Counted from the first letter of the stretch, positions 35,946 through 45,311 are shown. The stretch is 64,000 nucleotides of DNA from Rubritalea marina DSM 17716 (GCF_000378105.1 NZ_KB899262.1:1-64000); one strand, 5' to 3'. Program-made: numbers and translations. The notes: generated from the letters alone by a model not told the origin.

Positions 35946-37982
35946 ATGATCAATTCCTCTACTTTCCAGAGAGACCACAACGTGCAACGCGCCAGCCAGA
36001 GAGCATCGTGCCTGTGCATCGTCTTCTACCTCCTGGCGGGCTATTCCTACCTTCTCGCCGCCTCACCTAATCTCGCGGAGCTTCAGAAAATGAGCACTCC
36101 TGAGCTGGAGAATAGGCGCACGCAGGTGAACCAAACCCTCTCAGAAATATCGAGTTACACCATGCGCGGCGGCGTGGGCGGTGTCGGCTACCGTTCTATG
36201 GTGCACAACGATGGGGCTGACCAACACTGGGTACAAATCAACCTAAGTACCAGCTCTTTGATTGATTGTGTCGTCTTGGTACCAGAGATCTGGCGAGGAT
36301 GGGACCAAGGCTTTAAAGCTGATGCATTCCCGGTCGCCTTCAATGTATTGGCAGGCCTCCACGGTGACCCGAAAGGAAAGATCATCGCCAAGAGAAGATT
36401 GGAAGACAAGATCCTACCTCGTGTCGCACCAGAAATCATTCCATTTGCCCCAGTAGAGGCCGACTGGGTGCGTCTCGAATTTATCACTCTCAGCCCCAGA
36501 GGCTGGGATGGCAAACGATGTGTGCAACTCTCCGAGATGTATGTCTTTAGTGGCGCAACGAATGTGGCACTGAATCAAAAAATCACTGCCTCATCCAGTG
36601 AAGACTCCCCCTATGGCTCAAGGCATCGCAAATGCCTCACGGACGGGTTCACCCCCTTCATCATGGATTCCAATCTTGGAGACCGGAGCGTGGCCTTCCT
36701 GGCACCGGTTCAAACTGATGAACAACCATCGATCACCATCGATCTGGAGTCCCCCCAAATGGTCAGCCAAATCAACATGCACACCGTAGAAGTCAGTGAC
36801 AGTATCCCCCAGGTGCTCTCTAACGACTTTGCCATCCCCCAAGAACTCACCGTAGAAGGCGCCAATCATCCCGACTTCCGTGACTCCAAGGTCCTCACCA
36901 CCTACTATCGAAACTCCATCTACGACACTGGACCTATTATTTCTAGGAGCTTTGCACCCCACCAGTGCCGATTCCTCAGAGTCACCGCGACCAAGCCATA
37001 CGTCGACAAACAATATTCCCTCACACTCTCCGCTCTCGGCTTTGCCGAACTCGAATTTTTAGATTCCAATGGCCTCAATGTGGCACTCAATCAGCCCGTA
37101 GAGGTCACCTTCCTGGAGACATATTCTAACCGCCCAGAAGCCTCATTGACAGATGGGCTCAACATTTATGGGCAGATTCTACCCGCGAGAGAATGGTTAG
37201 AACAACTCGCTCTACGCCACGATCTCGATCGAGAGAAGCCGATGATTGCGGCGATTTTAGAGGACCGATACGCCAAGCAAAAAGCCAACCTCATTCTCCT
37301 GCAATGGATCGTGGTGATACTCGTGGCTGGCACGATCATCATCATCCTAATCACTCGCATTGGCCAACAACGAGCCATTCATATGACCCGCGAGCGCATT
37401 GCCGCTGACTTGCATGACGAACTTGGGGCAAACCTTCATGCTCTGGGGCTCCTCAGTGAGCTCGCTCAAAAATCGCAATCCAATGATGCCAAGCTCAGTA
37501 GATTGCTGGAACGGATCGGCCACCTTACAAGACGCTGTGGATCATCTGCACGCTACTGTACCGACATGCTCGAGGAGAGGCATCTCTACCAGAATGTTCA
37601 AGAGGAGATTACGCGCTGCTCCCGACGCTTCCTAGCAGATATCAATTACACACTGGAAATCATTGGCGAGGAGCATTTGGAAAAGTTAAGCCGTAAACAA
37701 CGTGTGGACTTTTGCCTATTCCACAAAGAATGCTTGGCCAACATTCTCAAACATTCCGAAGCCAACCGTGTGACGATGCTTCTGACAGCTACCGAACACC
37801 ATCTAGAATTCGCTATCACAGACAATGGTACGGGCATCGACACTGAGAGCGCGGCATCCATTCCAGAAGCCATCCAGCGGCGCTCTAGGTTGCTGGGCGC
37901 GCAAGTCAACATCCAGACACCTGAGGGTGGAGGCGCCTCCATTGTCCTCAGCCTCAAAATAAAAAAATTAAAGCTGCTCTAA
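35946..37982 (+). CDS. Histidine kinase with extracellular discoidin-like sensor (system 2)
   Basis: A 678-residue paralog of the kinase at 20276. A hydrophobic N-terminal segment is followed by coiled coil, then discoidin-like units: HWVQINLSTSSLIDCVVLVP to the MYVFSG strand, ITIDLESPQMVSQINMH to LGFAELEF, and a short third unit. One membrane span (about 453-470) precedes a HisKA_3 domain with His490 in DLHDELG and an ATPase domain with CLANILKHSEA and TDNGTGID. ATG at 35946 is chosen; upstream in-frame TTG at 35877 adds a poor leader. Its regulator begins 21 bases later. Relative to kinase 1 the architecture is the same but sequence identity is moderate, so the ligands may differ. Confidence 0.88.
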   Translation: MINSSTFQRDHNVQRASQRASCLCIVFYLLAGYSYLLAASPNLAELQKMSTPELENRRTQVNQTLSEISSYTMRGGVGGVGYRSMVHNDGADQHWVQINLSTSSLIDCVVLVPEIWRGWDQGFKADAFPVAFNVLAGLHGDPKGKIIAKRRLEDKILPRVAPEIIPFAPVEADWVRLEFITLSPRGWDGKRCVQLSEMYVFSGATNVALNQKITASSSEDSPYGSRHRKCLTDGFTPFIMDSNLGDRSVAFLAPVQTDEQPSITIDLESPQMVSQINMHTVEVSDSIPQVLSNDFAIPQELTVEGANHPDFRDSKVLTTYYRNSIYDTGPIISRSFAPHQCRFLRVTATKPYVDKQYSLTLSALGFAELEFLDSNGLNVALNQPVEVTFLETYSNRPEASLTDGLNIYGQILPAREWLEQLALRHDLDREKPMIAAILEDRYAKQKANLILLQWIVVILVAGTIIIILITRIGQQRAIHMTRERIAADLHDELGANLHALGLLSELAQKSQSNDAKLSRLLERIGHLTRRCGSSARYCTDMLEERHLYQNVQEEITRCSRRFLADINYTLEIIGEEHLEKLSRKQRVDFCLFHKECLANILKHSEANRVTMLLTATEHHLEFAITDNGTGIDTESAASIPEAIQRRSRLLGAQVNIQTPEGGGASIVLSLKIKKLKLL

Positions 37983-38003
37983 GCTCACTAAGGAAATCAC
38001 ACC

Positions 38004-38657
38004 ATGCAAGACACCATCAAAGTTTCCGTCATCGAAGACAACCCTCACTATAGAGAAGTCATTAGCCTCGCTCTAGAAGATGAAAAAGACATCCATCTCA
38101 TTAGCGAATTTGGCACAGCCGAGGTCGCGCTTCGCGAGCTTCAAGCACCAAAAAACCAAGTCACCCCCGATCTCATCTTGCTGGATTTGCAACTTCCGAG
38201 CATGAGCGGTCTTGAATCGATCCCCTTCATCAAGCGCATCGACGCAAATGTTAAAATCATCATACTTACTCAGTCTGATAGCGAAGCAAATATCCTAAGA
38301 GCAATCTCGGAAGGAGCAGATGGCTACCTTTTGAAATCTGCAAGTCTCGAGGAAATCACCACCAGTATTCGTGAAGTCATGGCGGATGGTTCCTCGTTGG
38401 ATCCCAGTGTGGCCAAGTTCATCCTACAAACACTCAAGCAACAACTCCCACAAACCTTGGTAGAATCAACTCTCACCAATCGTGAAATTGAAATTCTCGA
38501 ACACTTAGCCGATGGCTTGGTAAAAAAGGAAATCGCCACGGCACTTCGAATCGGGTACTCCACCGTCGATAGCCATGTGAGTAATATCTATAAAAAGCTC
38601 AATGTGAAAAACGCCCCAGCAGCAGTGAGCAAAGCCTTCCGCCAGGGTATTCTCTAG
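38004..38657 (+). CDS. NarL/LuxR-type response regulator (system 2)
   Basis: A 217-residue regulator with receiver (Asp61 in LILLDLQLP, acidic pair in VIEDNPHY, LLKSAS at the late Lys) and LuxR-type DNA-binding domain (LTNREIEILEHLADGLVKKEIA, then TVDSHVSNIYKKL). It follows kinase 2 by 21 bases. The first 28 codons are almost identical at DNA level to those of the regulator at 44552, whereas the rest is clearly more divergent. Confidence 0.92.
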   Translation: MQDTIKVSVIEDNPHYREVISLALEDEKDIHLISEFGTAEVALRELQAPKNQVTPDLILLDLQLPSMSGLESIPFIKRIDANVKIIILTQSDSEANILRAISEGADGYLLKSASLEEITTSIREVMADGSSLDPSVAKFILQTLKQQLPQTLVESTLTNREIEILEHLADGLVKKEIATALRIGYSTVDSHVSNIYKKLNVKNAPAAVSKAFRQGIL

Positions 38658-38684
38658 CGGTGCATCAGGCGTTTCCCTCAATGC

Positions 38685-40076
38685 TTAGGGTTGTACTGGT
38701 TCATCATTGAGAAGTTTACTGAGTGTCGGCTCCATCGCCTCTGCCCAGATTGCGTAGCCCTTGGTATTCGGGTGCAAGAGATCCGGCATCACTTCGCTTG
38801 AAAGGGTGCCATCAGCCTCAAGGAAAGCTTGATTGATATTGAGGTGCGTGATGGCTGGGTCCGCAGCAGCCAGCTCGGGCAGACGCGCATTGATTTGCTC
38901 GTTGATCCTCCGCAGCGGGTCTGCAGCATTCTCACCACGTGGAAAAATCGAGAGCAGCAAAACCTTGGCATTGGGTAGACGTCTGCGGATGTTGTGGATG
39001 TTGCTGGAGATCCCAGCTATCGTTTCATCTGGGCTGTACTTCCCGATGTGGGTGTTGTTGGTGCCAATCATGAGAACGACAAGTTTGGGGTCCAATCCGT
39101 CGATCTCACCATTCTGCAGCCTCCAATTTACAAATTCTGTGCGATCCCCACCGAAGCCGAGGTTGAATGCCTTGCGATGGCCGTAGTATTTCTCCCAAAC
39201 TGGCATACCAAACTCGCCTTCACGCTCCCAAAAGTGCGTGATCGAATCGCCCACGAAGACCAGCTCGTAATCTCCACGTTTCACCTCTTCGAGCTTTTGC
39301 TGATGGCGCGGGCCATCCCGGGTGCCTGAGAGTACTGCCATGGGCGGGTTCGCTGGCAGGGGCTCTTCATTCAATGCCTTGCTGAGGTATGGCTCTAGAG
39401 CATCCCACCAAATTTGGTAACCTTTGGTGATCAGGTGCAACATATCACGGTGGTACAACTCTGGATTGAGCTCGCCATTTGCGAGATAAAACTTTGGACG
39501 AATGTCCACCAACGTCACCTTCTCACGCGCATCAAATTGCGTGAGCAGTTGGTTCACCCTATCCAGCGTGTTCTGCTCCTTGCCCGCCTTGCGGGGAAAT
39601 ACTGAAAATAGAATCACTTCTGCTTCAGGAGTGCGGACTTTTAATGCATCAAGGATCGCCCCGATACCTGCCACAATCGCTTCTGGACTCTGATTTCTCG
39701 CATCATTGGTACCGATCATTAAAGCCACTAGCTTTGGCTCAACACCGTCTAGCTCTCCATTCTGCAATCTCCACAGCACACGCTCTGTTCCATCACCACC
39801 GAAGCCCAGATTCAGTGTCTTGCGGTTACCAAAGTAGTATCCATAAAGGCTATCACGCTCAGCGTAGTGGGTGATCGAGTCACCAATGAGGACCACATCG
39901 TGCGCCCCTTGCTTAGCTTCTGCTACTTTCTGCTCGTGGCGCTCGCGCCAGCTCTCGCTGGAGCCTTGTGGGACTTGAACTTGTGGCGATGCCGTAGCTG
40001 CTGTGACCATCAGCGAGCCCATCGCTGTCAATGCAATGCCACGAAAGCGGCATTTGAGGTTTTTTGTGATATGCAT
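38685..40076 (-). CDS. Secreted tandem SGNH/GDSL esterase (two catalytic domains)
   Basis: A 463-residue exported protein (signal peptide about 1-29) made of two homologous SGNH-hydrolase domains of the PAF-acetylhydrolase/GDSL type. Domain 1 has GDS at 65-67, GTND at 122-125 and Asp211/His214; domain 2 has GDS at 276-278, GTNN at 338-341 and Asp432/His435. All four catalytic blocks look intact in both. The domains share stretches such as NLGFGGDRTE and WRLQNGE, showing internal duplication. It presumably removes acetyl or similar esters from glycans. It converges with the regulator gene at 38657 and has its own upstream region. Confidence 0.9.
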   Translation of the reverse strand: MHITKNLKCRFRGIALTAMGSLMVTAATASPQVQVPQGSSESWRERHEQKVAEAKQGAHDVVLIGDSITHYAERDSLYGYYFGNRKTLNLGFGGDGTERVLWRLQNGELDGVEPKLVALMIGTNDARNQSPEAIVAGIGAILDALKVRTPEAEVILFSVFPRKAGKEQNTLDRVNQLLTQFDAREKVTLVDIRPKFYLANGELNPELYHRDMLHLITKGYQIWWDALEPYLSKALNEEPLPANPPMAVLSGTRDGPRHQQKLEEVKRGDYELVFVGDSITHFWEREGEFGMPVWEKYYGHRKAFNLGFGGDRTEFVNWRLQNGEIDGLDPKLVVLMIGTNNTHIGKYSPDETIAGISSNIHNIRRRLPNAKVLLLSIFPRGENAADPLRRINEQINARLPELAAADPAITHLNINQAFLEADGTLSSEVMPDLLHPNTKGYAIWAEAMEPTLSKLLNDEPVQP

Positions 40077-40199
40077 AAAGAATATTAGTTTTGTGATGAA
40101 TCAATAGGCTCTTGGCCCAGTTGCTCGAGGTGAAATACGCCTCAAGTTCTCAGAAGAACCTGGGCAGATTGAATGCTAAGTTGTGGCTCGATCACTCCA

Positions 40200-40979
40200 T
40201 CAACGCTGCTTGATACTTAACGCTCCGATAGTTAGCAAACTTCTACCGGTCGGCCGCCCCTGAAGGTGCTTCCTGACCTTGAGTACCAAACTTCTCTGTG
40301 GCTCATCCCAATGCAGGTATGAGCCAATAAACTCACCTTTGCCTTGGATGCGTTGCGAAACCTTGGTGAACCAGTCACTCCCCGGGTCTGAAATTGCTTT
40401 CTGGTATCGAACCAGTAGGACATCGGCTTCTGGCCCCTGATAGGCAGCCATATCAACAACATAAGTGGACTCTTGGTGGACACTCGTTTTAGCCTGCATC
40501 ATAAGCTCCGGTTCGAGAGGCTCGAAGCCATCCGCTCCGAGCTGGAAGGTAAAGCTTGGCTGTGACTTCGTCTCCCATATCAAAGAGCCCTCTACTGAGG
40601 CGCCGTGCTCAAAGGTGACCTTCGCACCCAGCCAGTCGAGAAACACATTCCCACCCGAGCCACTCAGCGTGGCCTGCGGCCCAATAAAAACTTCAGCATG
40701 ATTGGCCCGAAACACACTAAGCAATCTAAGGTGTGCCTTGCCCAGCAAATGGAGCGAAGAAGCCAGAAGGTTGCCATGCTCATTTGCATCCTCCCAAAGC
40801 ACCTCGGCATCTTTGATGAACACTGCATCCCCAACGCGAGGTAAGCGATCGCTCGACCAGTTTGCCGCCGTGCTCCAGCGCCCGTCCCCTGCGTCTCCAT
40901 CCCAAGACACGCGCTCGGCGTGAATCAGAGAGACACTCAGTAACCAGCTGGCAACAATCACAAGTTTCAAATCATTCAT
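40200..40979 (-). CDS. Secreted WDG-module protein without sorting tail (copy 1)
   Basis: A 259-residue exported protein (signal peptide MNDLKLVIVASWLLSVSLIHA, 1-21) consisting of one WDG beta module: VSWDGDAGDGRWSTAANW, then LPRVGDAVFIKDAE, a VFLDWLGAKVTFEHGA strand region and SFTFQLGADGFEPL. The module also occurs in the PEP-CTERM and giant proteins here, but this protein ends SIKQR with no VPEP tail. ATG at 40979 is chosen for its clean signal peptide; an in-frame start at 41048 adds a poor leader. The closest relative is at 58345-59151. Function unknown; the module could be a glycan-binding or structural unit. Confidence 0.75.
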   Translation of the reverse strand: MNDLKLVIVASWLLSVSLIHAERVSWDGDAGDGRWSTAANWSSDRLPRVGDAVFIKDAEVLWEDANEHGNLLASSLHLLGKAHLRLLSVFRANHAEVFIGPQATLSGSGGNVFLDWLGAKVTFEHGASVEGSLIWETKSQPSFTFQLGADGFEPLEPELMMQAKTSVHQESTYVVDMAAYQGPEADVLLVRYQKAISDPGSDWFTKVSQRIQGKGEFIGSYLHWDEPQRSLVLKVRKHLQGRPTGRSLLTIGALSIKQR

Positions 40980-41109
40980 TGCTTTGATAGGGGGTGAAGC
41001 ATTGTTTTTCGTATGCTTCTGGGCTGAGCTCAAGGTCAGGACAAGCAAGCCGTGAGAGTCAGCACGAAACAGCCTTCTATCAAAAAGTAGGGAGAAGGTT
41101 TGCTAAAAA

Positions 41110-41146
41110 ACAGCAGTGCCATCGATGCGAGTCATAGCACTGCTGT
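41110..41146 (-). terminator. Rho-independent terminator of the PEP-CTERM gene at 41213
   Basis: Perfect ten-base stem ACAGCAGTGC/GCACTGCTGT with a 17-base loop, followed by six T on the minus strand. Confidence 0.85.
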
Positions 41147-41212
41147 CTTGTGGGATAGTCATGACTCTCGGATGGGTGGAATAGTCGCCCATCTCGGAGT
41201 CAATCAGGTCGA

Positions 41213-41998
41213 TTATCGACGACGACGAAGGAGAAAGGCAAAGCCGCCCAGGCCGATCAGCGATGTCGATGCTGGCTCTGGCACCGCAGTGACGTTGAGC
41301 TGAATCGCACCAGAGTCGTCATAAGCAAGGGCTGCATTGAGCCCCGCTCCGACGTTGCTAATGTTGAGCGTAGCCAACTGAAAATCAGCATCATCAATGG
41401 CATCGTTGGCAAACTGCATCAAGGTGATGGTTCCAACGCCTCCAGTGTAGGAAGCCATGTCGACATTGTAAGTAGCATCAGCCATGGTAGCAAATCCTGA
41501 ACCGTTGTTACCGAATGCCAAGTTGCCTGCATTGATTGTGGTGAAGCCTGAGCTATCCAAGGAGAAGCCGAATGCATTACTGCCCTTATGTTCCCAATGG
41601 CTAGCGCTGATTATCGCGCCAGATGTAAAGTTGAAGGTGCCGCCATTGAGGTCGTGAAAACCGCCAGATCCGAGCGTCGATAATGCCTCAATATTGAGTG
41701 TCGAGTGATTTGCTCGGAACACACCTGTGTCGGCGAGTGTCGATCCGCCAGAAATGGTGATGATCGAGCCGAACGGCAGATTACCAGAACCAAGATCGTT
41801 GGTAACCGTGTCACCATTTGAGATGGTAATCGTGTCACCAAAGGTCGGCACTGTATCGTTATCCCAGTTGTTGGCACTGGACCAAAGTCCATCACTAGCA
41901 CCACCATCCCATACGACGGTGGCCGCTTCTAGGCTCGCAGTACTCGCCATTGTGAGGGCAATAGCTCCGAGCAAACTATGTTGTTGTTTTACTTTCAT
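41213..41998 (-). CDS. PEP-CTERM protein with one WDG module
   Basis: A 261-residue exported protein: signal peptide (about 1-25), a single WDG module (VVWDGGASDGLWSSANNW, HKGSNAFGFSLDSSGFTT, YNVDMASYTGGVG), and a C-terminal VPEP, hydrophobic helix and RRRR. ATG at 41998 follows an A-rich stretch and opens the signal peptide; the longer frame adds only a Lys/Gln-rich leader. It lies 81 bases downstream of the large esterase gene at 42080 on the same strand, so they may share a transcript that ends at the terminator at 41110. Confidence 0.88.
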   Translation of the reverse strand: MKVKQQHSLLGAIALTMASTASLEAATVVWDGGASDGLWSSANNWDNDTVPTFGDTITISNGDTVTNDLGSGNLPFGSIITISGGSTLADTGVFRANHSTLNIEALSTLGSGGFHDLNGGTFNFTSGAIISASHWEHKGSNAFGFSLDSSGFTTINAGNLAFGNNGSGFATMADATYNVDMASYTGGVGTITLMQFANDAIDDADFQLATLNISNVGAGLNAALAYDDSGAIQLNVTAVPEPASTSLIGLGGFAFLLRRRR

Positions 41999-42079
41999 TT
42001 GTTTTTGTTTTTGTTTTCTGGGCTTTTTGGGGGGTGTTTCCCTCACAGCTCCAAATCGTTTTAAGTGAATAACTAGCTG

Positions 42080-44110
42080 CTATTCTTGTGCTTTTTTGAC
42101 TCCATCCACAGCCTCTTCGAGCTCAATGGATTCATCAATTTGATCAGCAAATTGTTTTTCGTAATCTTCCGGGCTAAGTTCGATCCCTCCACCATTCATC
42201 AGAATCGTTTTAGGGTACGCACCGCCTACCCACTGCATCATGCGAAGTTGCTGTCCATGGCCGTGCTTGTTATTGCTGTGGAAGGTTTTTTGATGTCCAT
42301 CAACACGCACATCCAAGCGATGTGTCAGCGTGAGATGATCCAAAGTCTGCCAATCTTTTGGCATGCCTTTTTGATCCGACTTGACTGGCTTGAGGTCCGC
42401 AATGTCGATCTCGACTGACTGCCATTCATCCGATTGCTTCAGCGGCACCACGGCATAGAATTCACCTTGCGGGTATTCACGCCCATACTTTGCGTAATCA
42501 TTGAAGCGAAATTCCAAGATGAGATTCTCGGCATTTGGGTCAAGAACCTCCACCGCGAGCTTCGCCCCCACTGGCCCACGCCACTTAGGGTCGCGAATCT
42601 TACGCGTGTTGAGACGGTTTTGAGAATAACGATACCAATCTGGCTTGGCGTAATTTTCAAAACTTTCCTGGATCATACGAGTCGAACTATCAGTGACGGC
42701 TGGATTCGCTGCCTGAACTTCCGGGATTTCAAATTTCTCGATATTCGTCGATATGAAGTATGTCTTTGCTGGTGTCGCACTCCACCTAGGGCCCTTAAGC
42801 TTCAAGTGCTCAGGGTGCTTGTAGTTCACATTCGCCGTAGCAAAGAAGCCAAGGTTCTTCGATGTGATGGGAGTGGAGGCCACGTAGACATCTCCTTGCT
42901 TCTCCACCTCAGCCGAACGGTTGAATCGGAACTGACCATTTGGGTCCTGCGAGTAAAAGATTTCAACACTCTCGATTGCCTGAGACGAGTCTGGGCGCAC
43001 GGTGATGATCGGACCATTGGCATCGCCCTTCAAATCGACTTCGATCTCCGGTGTCTTCGGAACGGTGTAAGTCCCCTTCAGGTATTGCTCAAACATCAAG
43101 AGATCCACAAAATCACCTTCAAGCGCGTGGCGGTGGTTCATATGCGGCGTCATCGAATAACGCACTTCTGTATCTGCTGGGATGTTGCGCCAGTTGAATG
43201 CCATGCTCGAGACCAAGCCATTGAAGTCATTGTGTGGTCCCTTGTACATGATGGGAGCCGTGATCAATGGAAGCATCTGTGCATCGTCGATGTATTTTGC
43301 ATATAGAGGCTTCATTTGCTGTGGGCGCGAGGAATTCCCCTTGCGTTGCTTCAGTGCCTCTGGCGCGGCACCAGTACCACCACAGGATGGCACGGCAACT
43401 TTCACACGATCATCAGTGCCAGCGAGCATCACAGAGAGCTTTCCTCCCATCGAATGCCCGTGTACTCCAATCTTCTCTGGATCTACCATCACGTGCTGCT
43501 GCAGGAGGGTGATGGCGCGTTTATTGGCCAGGTTGATTAAAAACCAATTGTTGTTTCGCGGTGAATCAAAGTCGTCATAACCGAGTGGGCTAGGATCGGT
43601 ACGAGCATACCAGCCATTGTTTTTTTGGGTCGCGTCAAGTGGTGACCAATCGGTACCAATGGTGCCCTCTGCTGGCTGCCCAGCTTCTTGATGTTGCATC
43701 AATCTACCACCCCAATTGGTGGCGAGCACCACATAACCATTTTGAGCAATACCGAGTGCGTAGTCGGCTCCTGCTCGCTGACCACCGCCGTGGATTTGTA
43801 CAATGCCAGGAAGCTTCTCGTCACTATTGCTTGGGTAGGCGAGGTAGCCGCCCATCCATACTTTCTTCCCTTTAAATGTCCCTACTAGGTAAGATATCAT
43901 CTCCACCTTCACTCCATCTTGTTCATAACTGTGGAGTACTTTTTTCTCTAATGGATCCTTACTGGCATCAAACCGAGCCCACAATGACTTCACATCCGCT
44001 GGCAATGAATCTGCACTCATAGGCGCCAGTGTATCCTGGAGTTTATCTTCTGCCTTTGCACTTAAAACAGGCAAGAGCGTCATTGTACTTAATATCACCC
44101 ACTTATACAT
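42080..44110 (-). CDS. Large secreted alpha/beta hydrolase (acetyl-xylan esterase type) with C-terminal beta domains
   Basis: A 676-residue exported esterase: signal peptide 1-20, alpha/beta hydrolase (about 60-350) with HGGG at 107-110 and nucleophile Ser220 in GHSMGG (218-223), a candidate histidine in PHMNHRH, then an approx. 300-residue beta-rich C-terminal part. The latter includes an accessory domain starting near EIEVDLKGD and a jelly-roll-like region (KLAVEVLDPNAENLILEF) plausible for carbohydrate binding. The terminal 250 residues are strongly similar to the partial gene at 63218-64000. The closest architecture elsewhere in the window is the first domain of the 2505-residue protein. 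The downstream PEP-CTERM gene may be cotranscribed. Confidence 0.88.
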   Translation of the reverse strand: MYKWVILSTMTLLPVLSAKAEDKLQDTLAPMSADSLPADVKSLWARFDASKDPLEKKVLHSYEQDGVKVEMISYLVGTFKGKKVWMGGYLAYPSNSDEKLPGIVQIHGGGQRAGADYALGIAQNGYVVLATNWGGRLMQHQEAGQPAEGTIGTDWSPLDATQKNNGWYARTDPSPLGYDDFDSPRNNNWFLINLANKRAITLLQQHVMVDPEKIGVHGHSMGGKLSVMLAGTDDRVKVAVPSCGGTGAAPEALKQRKGNSSRPQQMKPLYAKYIDDAQMLPLITAPIMYKGPHNDFNGLVSSMAFNWRNIPADTEVRYSMTPHMNHRHALEGDFVDLLMFEQYLKGTYTVPKTPEIEVDLKGDANGPIITVRPDSSQAIESVEIFYSQDPNGQFRFNRSAEVEKQGDVYVASTPITSKNLGFFATANVNYKHPEHLKLKGPRWSATPAKTYFISTNIEKFEIPEVQAANPAVTDSSTRMIQESFENYAKPDWYRYSQNRLNTRKIRDPKWRGPVGAKLAVEVLDPNAENLILEFRFNDYAKYGREYPQGEFYAVVPLKQSDEWQSVEIDIADLKPVKSDQKGMPKDWQTLDHLTLTHRLDVRVDGHQKTFHSNNKHGHGQQLRMMQWVGGAYPKTILMNGGGIELSPEDYEKQFADQIDESIELEEAVDGVKKAQE

Positions 44111-44374
44111 ATAACCCTAATTTACACGAGTAAGTCTCAGCGAGTATCCTGTATTCACGGGATGCCATTCTACAGGTATGAGATCCACGCCACGAAAAAC
44201 ACTCAAGCTGATCAGAATGGCAGATGATGGCTCCGGCAAAGCCACGGAAGTCACATCACACCAATACTCAACGCGAAATGGCCGAACAAGAAATGCCAGA
44301 GTATCAAATATTTCTATACATCATGCGCGACATCATGAAATCATACCTACTCGTTGGTCATGGCTCTCTTGACA
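44111..44374. other. Gene-poor stretch upstream of the kinase remnant
   Basis: No gene is supported. This interval starts at the divergent large-esterase gene and probably carries its promoter; a TTGACA hexamer occurs at 44369-44374 but no matching -10 was found. Confidence 0.3.
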
Positions 44375-44527
44375 GATGCTTCTGACAGCTCCCAAAAACC
44401 ATCTAAGTCGCTATCACAGAAAATAGTGGGGACATCATCACTGATGACCTAGACATCCATTCCAGACACCTGAGGGTGGGGCCACCTCCACTGTACTCAG
44501 CCTCAAAATAAAAATTCAAAACCTCTT
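44375..44527 (+). pseudogene. Decayed 3' remnant of a discoidin-sensor histidine kinase
   Basis: The stretch aligns with the last ~200 bases of the kinase gene ending at 37982. Shared words are GATGCTTCTGACAGCT, CTATCACAGA, ACATCCATTCCAGA, ACACCTGAGGGTGG and CTCAGCCTCAAAATAAAAA, in the same order, but about 50 bases are missing in the middle, small indels shift the frame, and the stop is lost. It directly precedes a regulator gene, as intact kinases do in the other two systems. The kinase of system 3 has thus been lost except for this tail, leaving an orphan regulator. Confidence 0.85.
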
Positions 44528-44551
44528 CAAGCTCACCAAGGAAATCACACC

Positions 44552-45205
44552 ATGCAAGACACCATCAAAGTTTCCGTCATCGAAGACAACCCTCACTACA
44601 GAGAAGTCATTAGTCTCGCTCTAGAAGATGAAAAAGGCATCAATCTCATCAGCCAATTCGGCACTGCAGAGGTCGCACTGCGCACGCTTCAAAATGCCAA
44701 ACCTAATGATCTTCCAGAACTCATCCTGCTGGACCTCCACCTACCCAGCATGAACGGGATCGACTCCATCCCCTTCTTCAAACAAATCTCCCCCGAGATC
44801 AAGATCATCATCCTCACCCAGTCCGACAGCGAGGCAGATGTCCTCAATGCCATTTCCGAGGGAGCCGATGGCTACCTGCTCAAGTCCGCAGCGCTCGATC
44901 AGATCACCCATAGCATTCGTAAAGTCATGAAAGGGGGCGCCACCCTCGACCCAAGCGTGGCCAAGTTCATCCTCAACACCCTCAAACACAAACTCCCCAA
45001 AAGCGAAGTCGAGGCCACCCTCACCAGCCGCGAGCTCGAAGTCCTCGAACTCATCTCTTCGGGCCTAGTGAAAAAGGAAATCGCCGCCAAACTCAACATC
45101 GGCTACACCACCGTCGATAGCCACGTCGGCAACATCTACAAAAAACTCGACGTCCGCAACGCGCCAGAAGCGATTAGCAAAGCCTTCAAACAAGGGATTT
45201 TGTAG
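44552..45205 (+). CDS. NarL/LuxR-type response regulator (system 3, orphan)
   Basis: A 217-residue regulator, paralog of the one at 38004, with Asp61 in LILLDLHLP, the acidic pair in VIEDNPHY, LLKSAA, and a LuxR-type helix-turn-helix (LTSRELEVLELISSGLVKKEIA, TVDSHVGNIYKKL). All functional residues look intact, so it is probably an expressed protein although its kinase is reduced to a remnant. The first ~84 bases differ from the paralog at only a couple of silent sites, while the later part is GC-richer and more divergent, suggesting gene conversion at the 5' end. It could be served by kinase 2 (cross-talk) or act without phosphorylation. Confidence 0.9.
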   Translation: MQDTIKVSVIEDNPHYREVISLALEDEKGINLISQFGTAEVALRTLQNAKPNDLPELILLDLHLPSMNGIDSIPFFKQISPEIKIIILTQSDSEADVLNAISEGADGYLLKSAALDQITHSIRKVMKGGATLDPSVAKFILNTLKHKLPKSEVEATLTSRELEVLELISSGLVKKEIAAKLNIGYTTVDSHVGNIYKKLDVRNAPEAISKAFKQGIL

Positions 45206-45311
45206 AAGTGAAACGTGCGAAGTCAAAAGTGTGAAGTGCCTTCACCAAGAACGCTCGCCCCTCCACAAAGCTCAGGCAGCGACAGAGACGCATCCCTGCC
45301 ACGGTACAAAA

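Noticed and set aside
44178-44372. Possible small gene upstream of the kinase remnant
   Set aside because: 64 codons of polar, non-conserved-looking sequence without signal, in a region that looks degraded.
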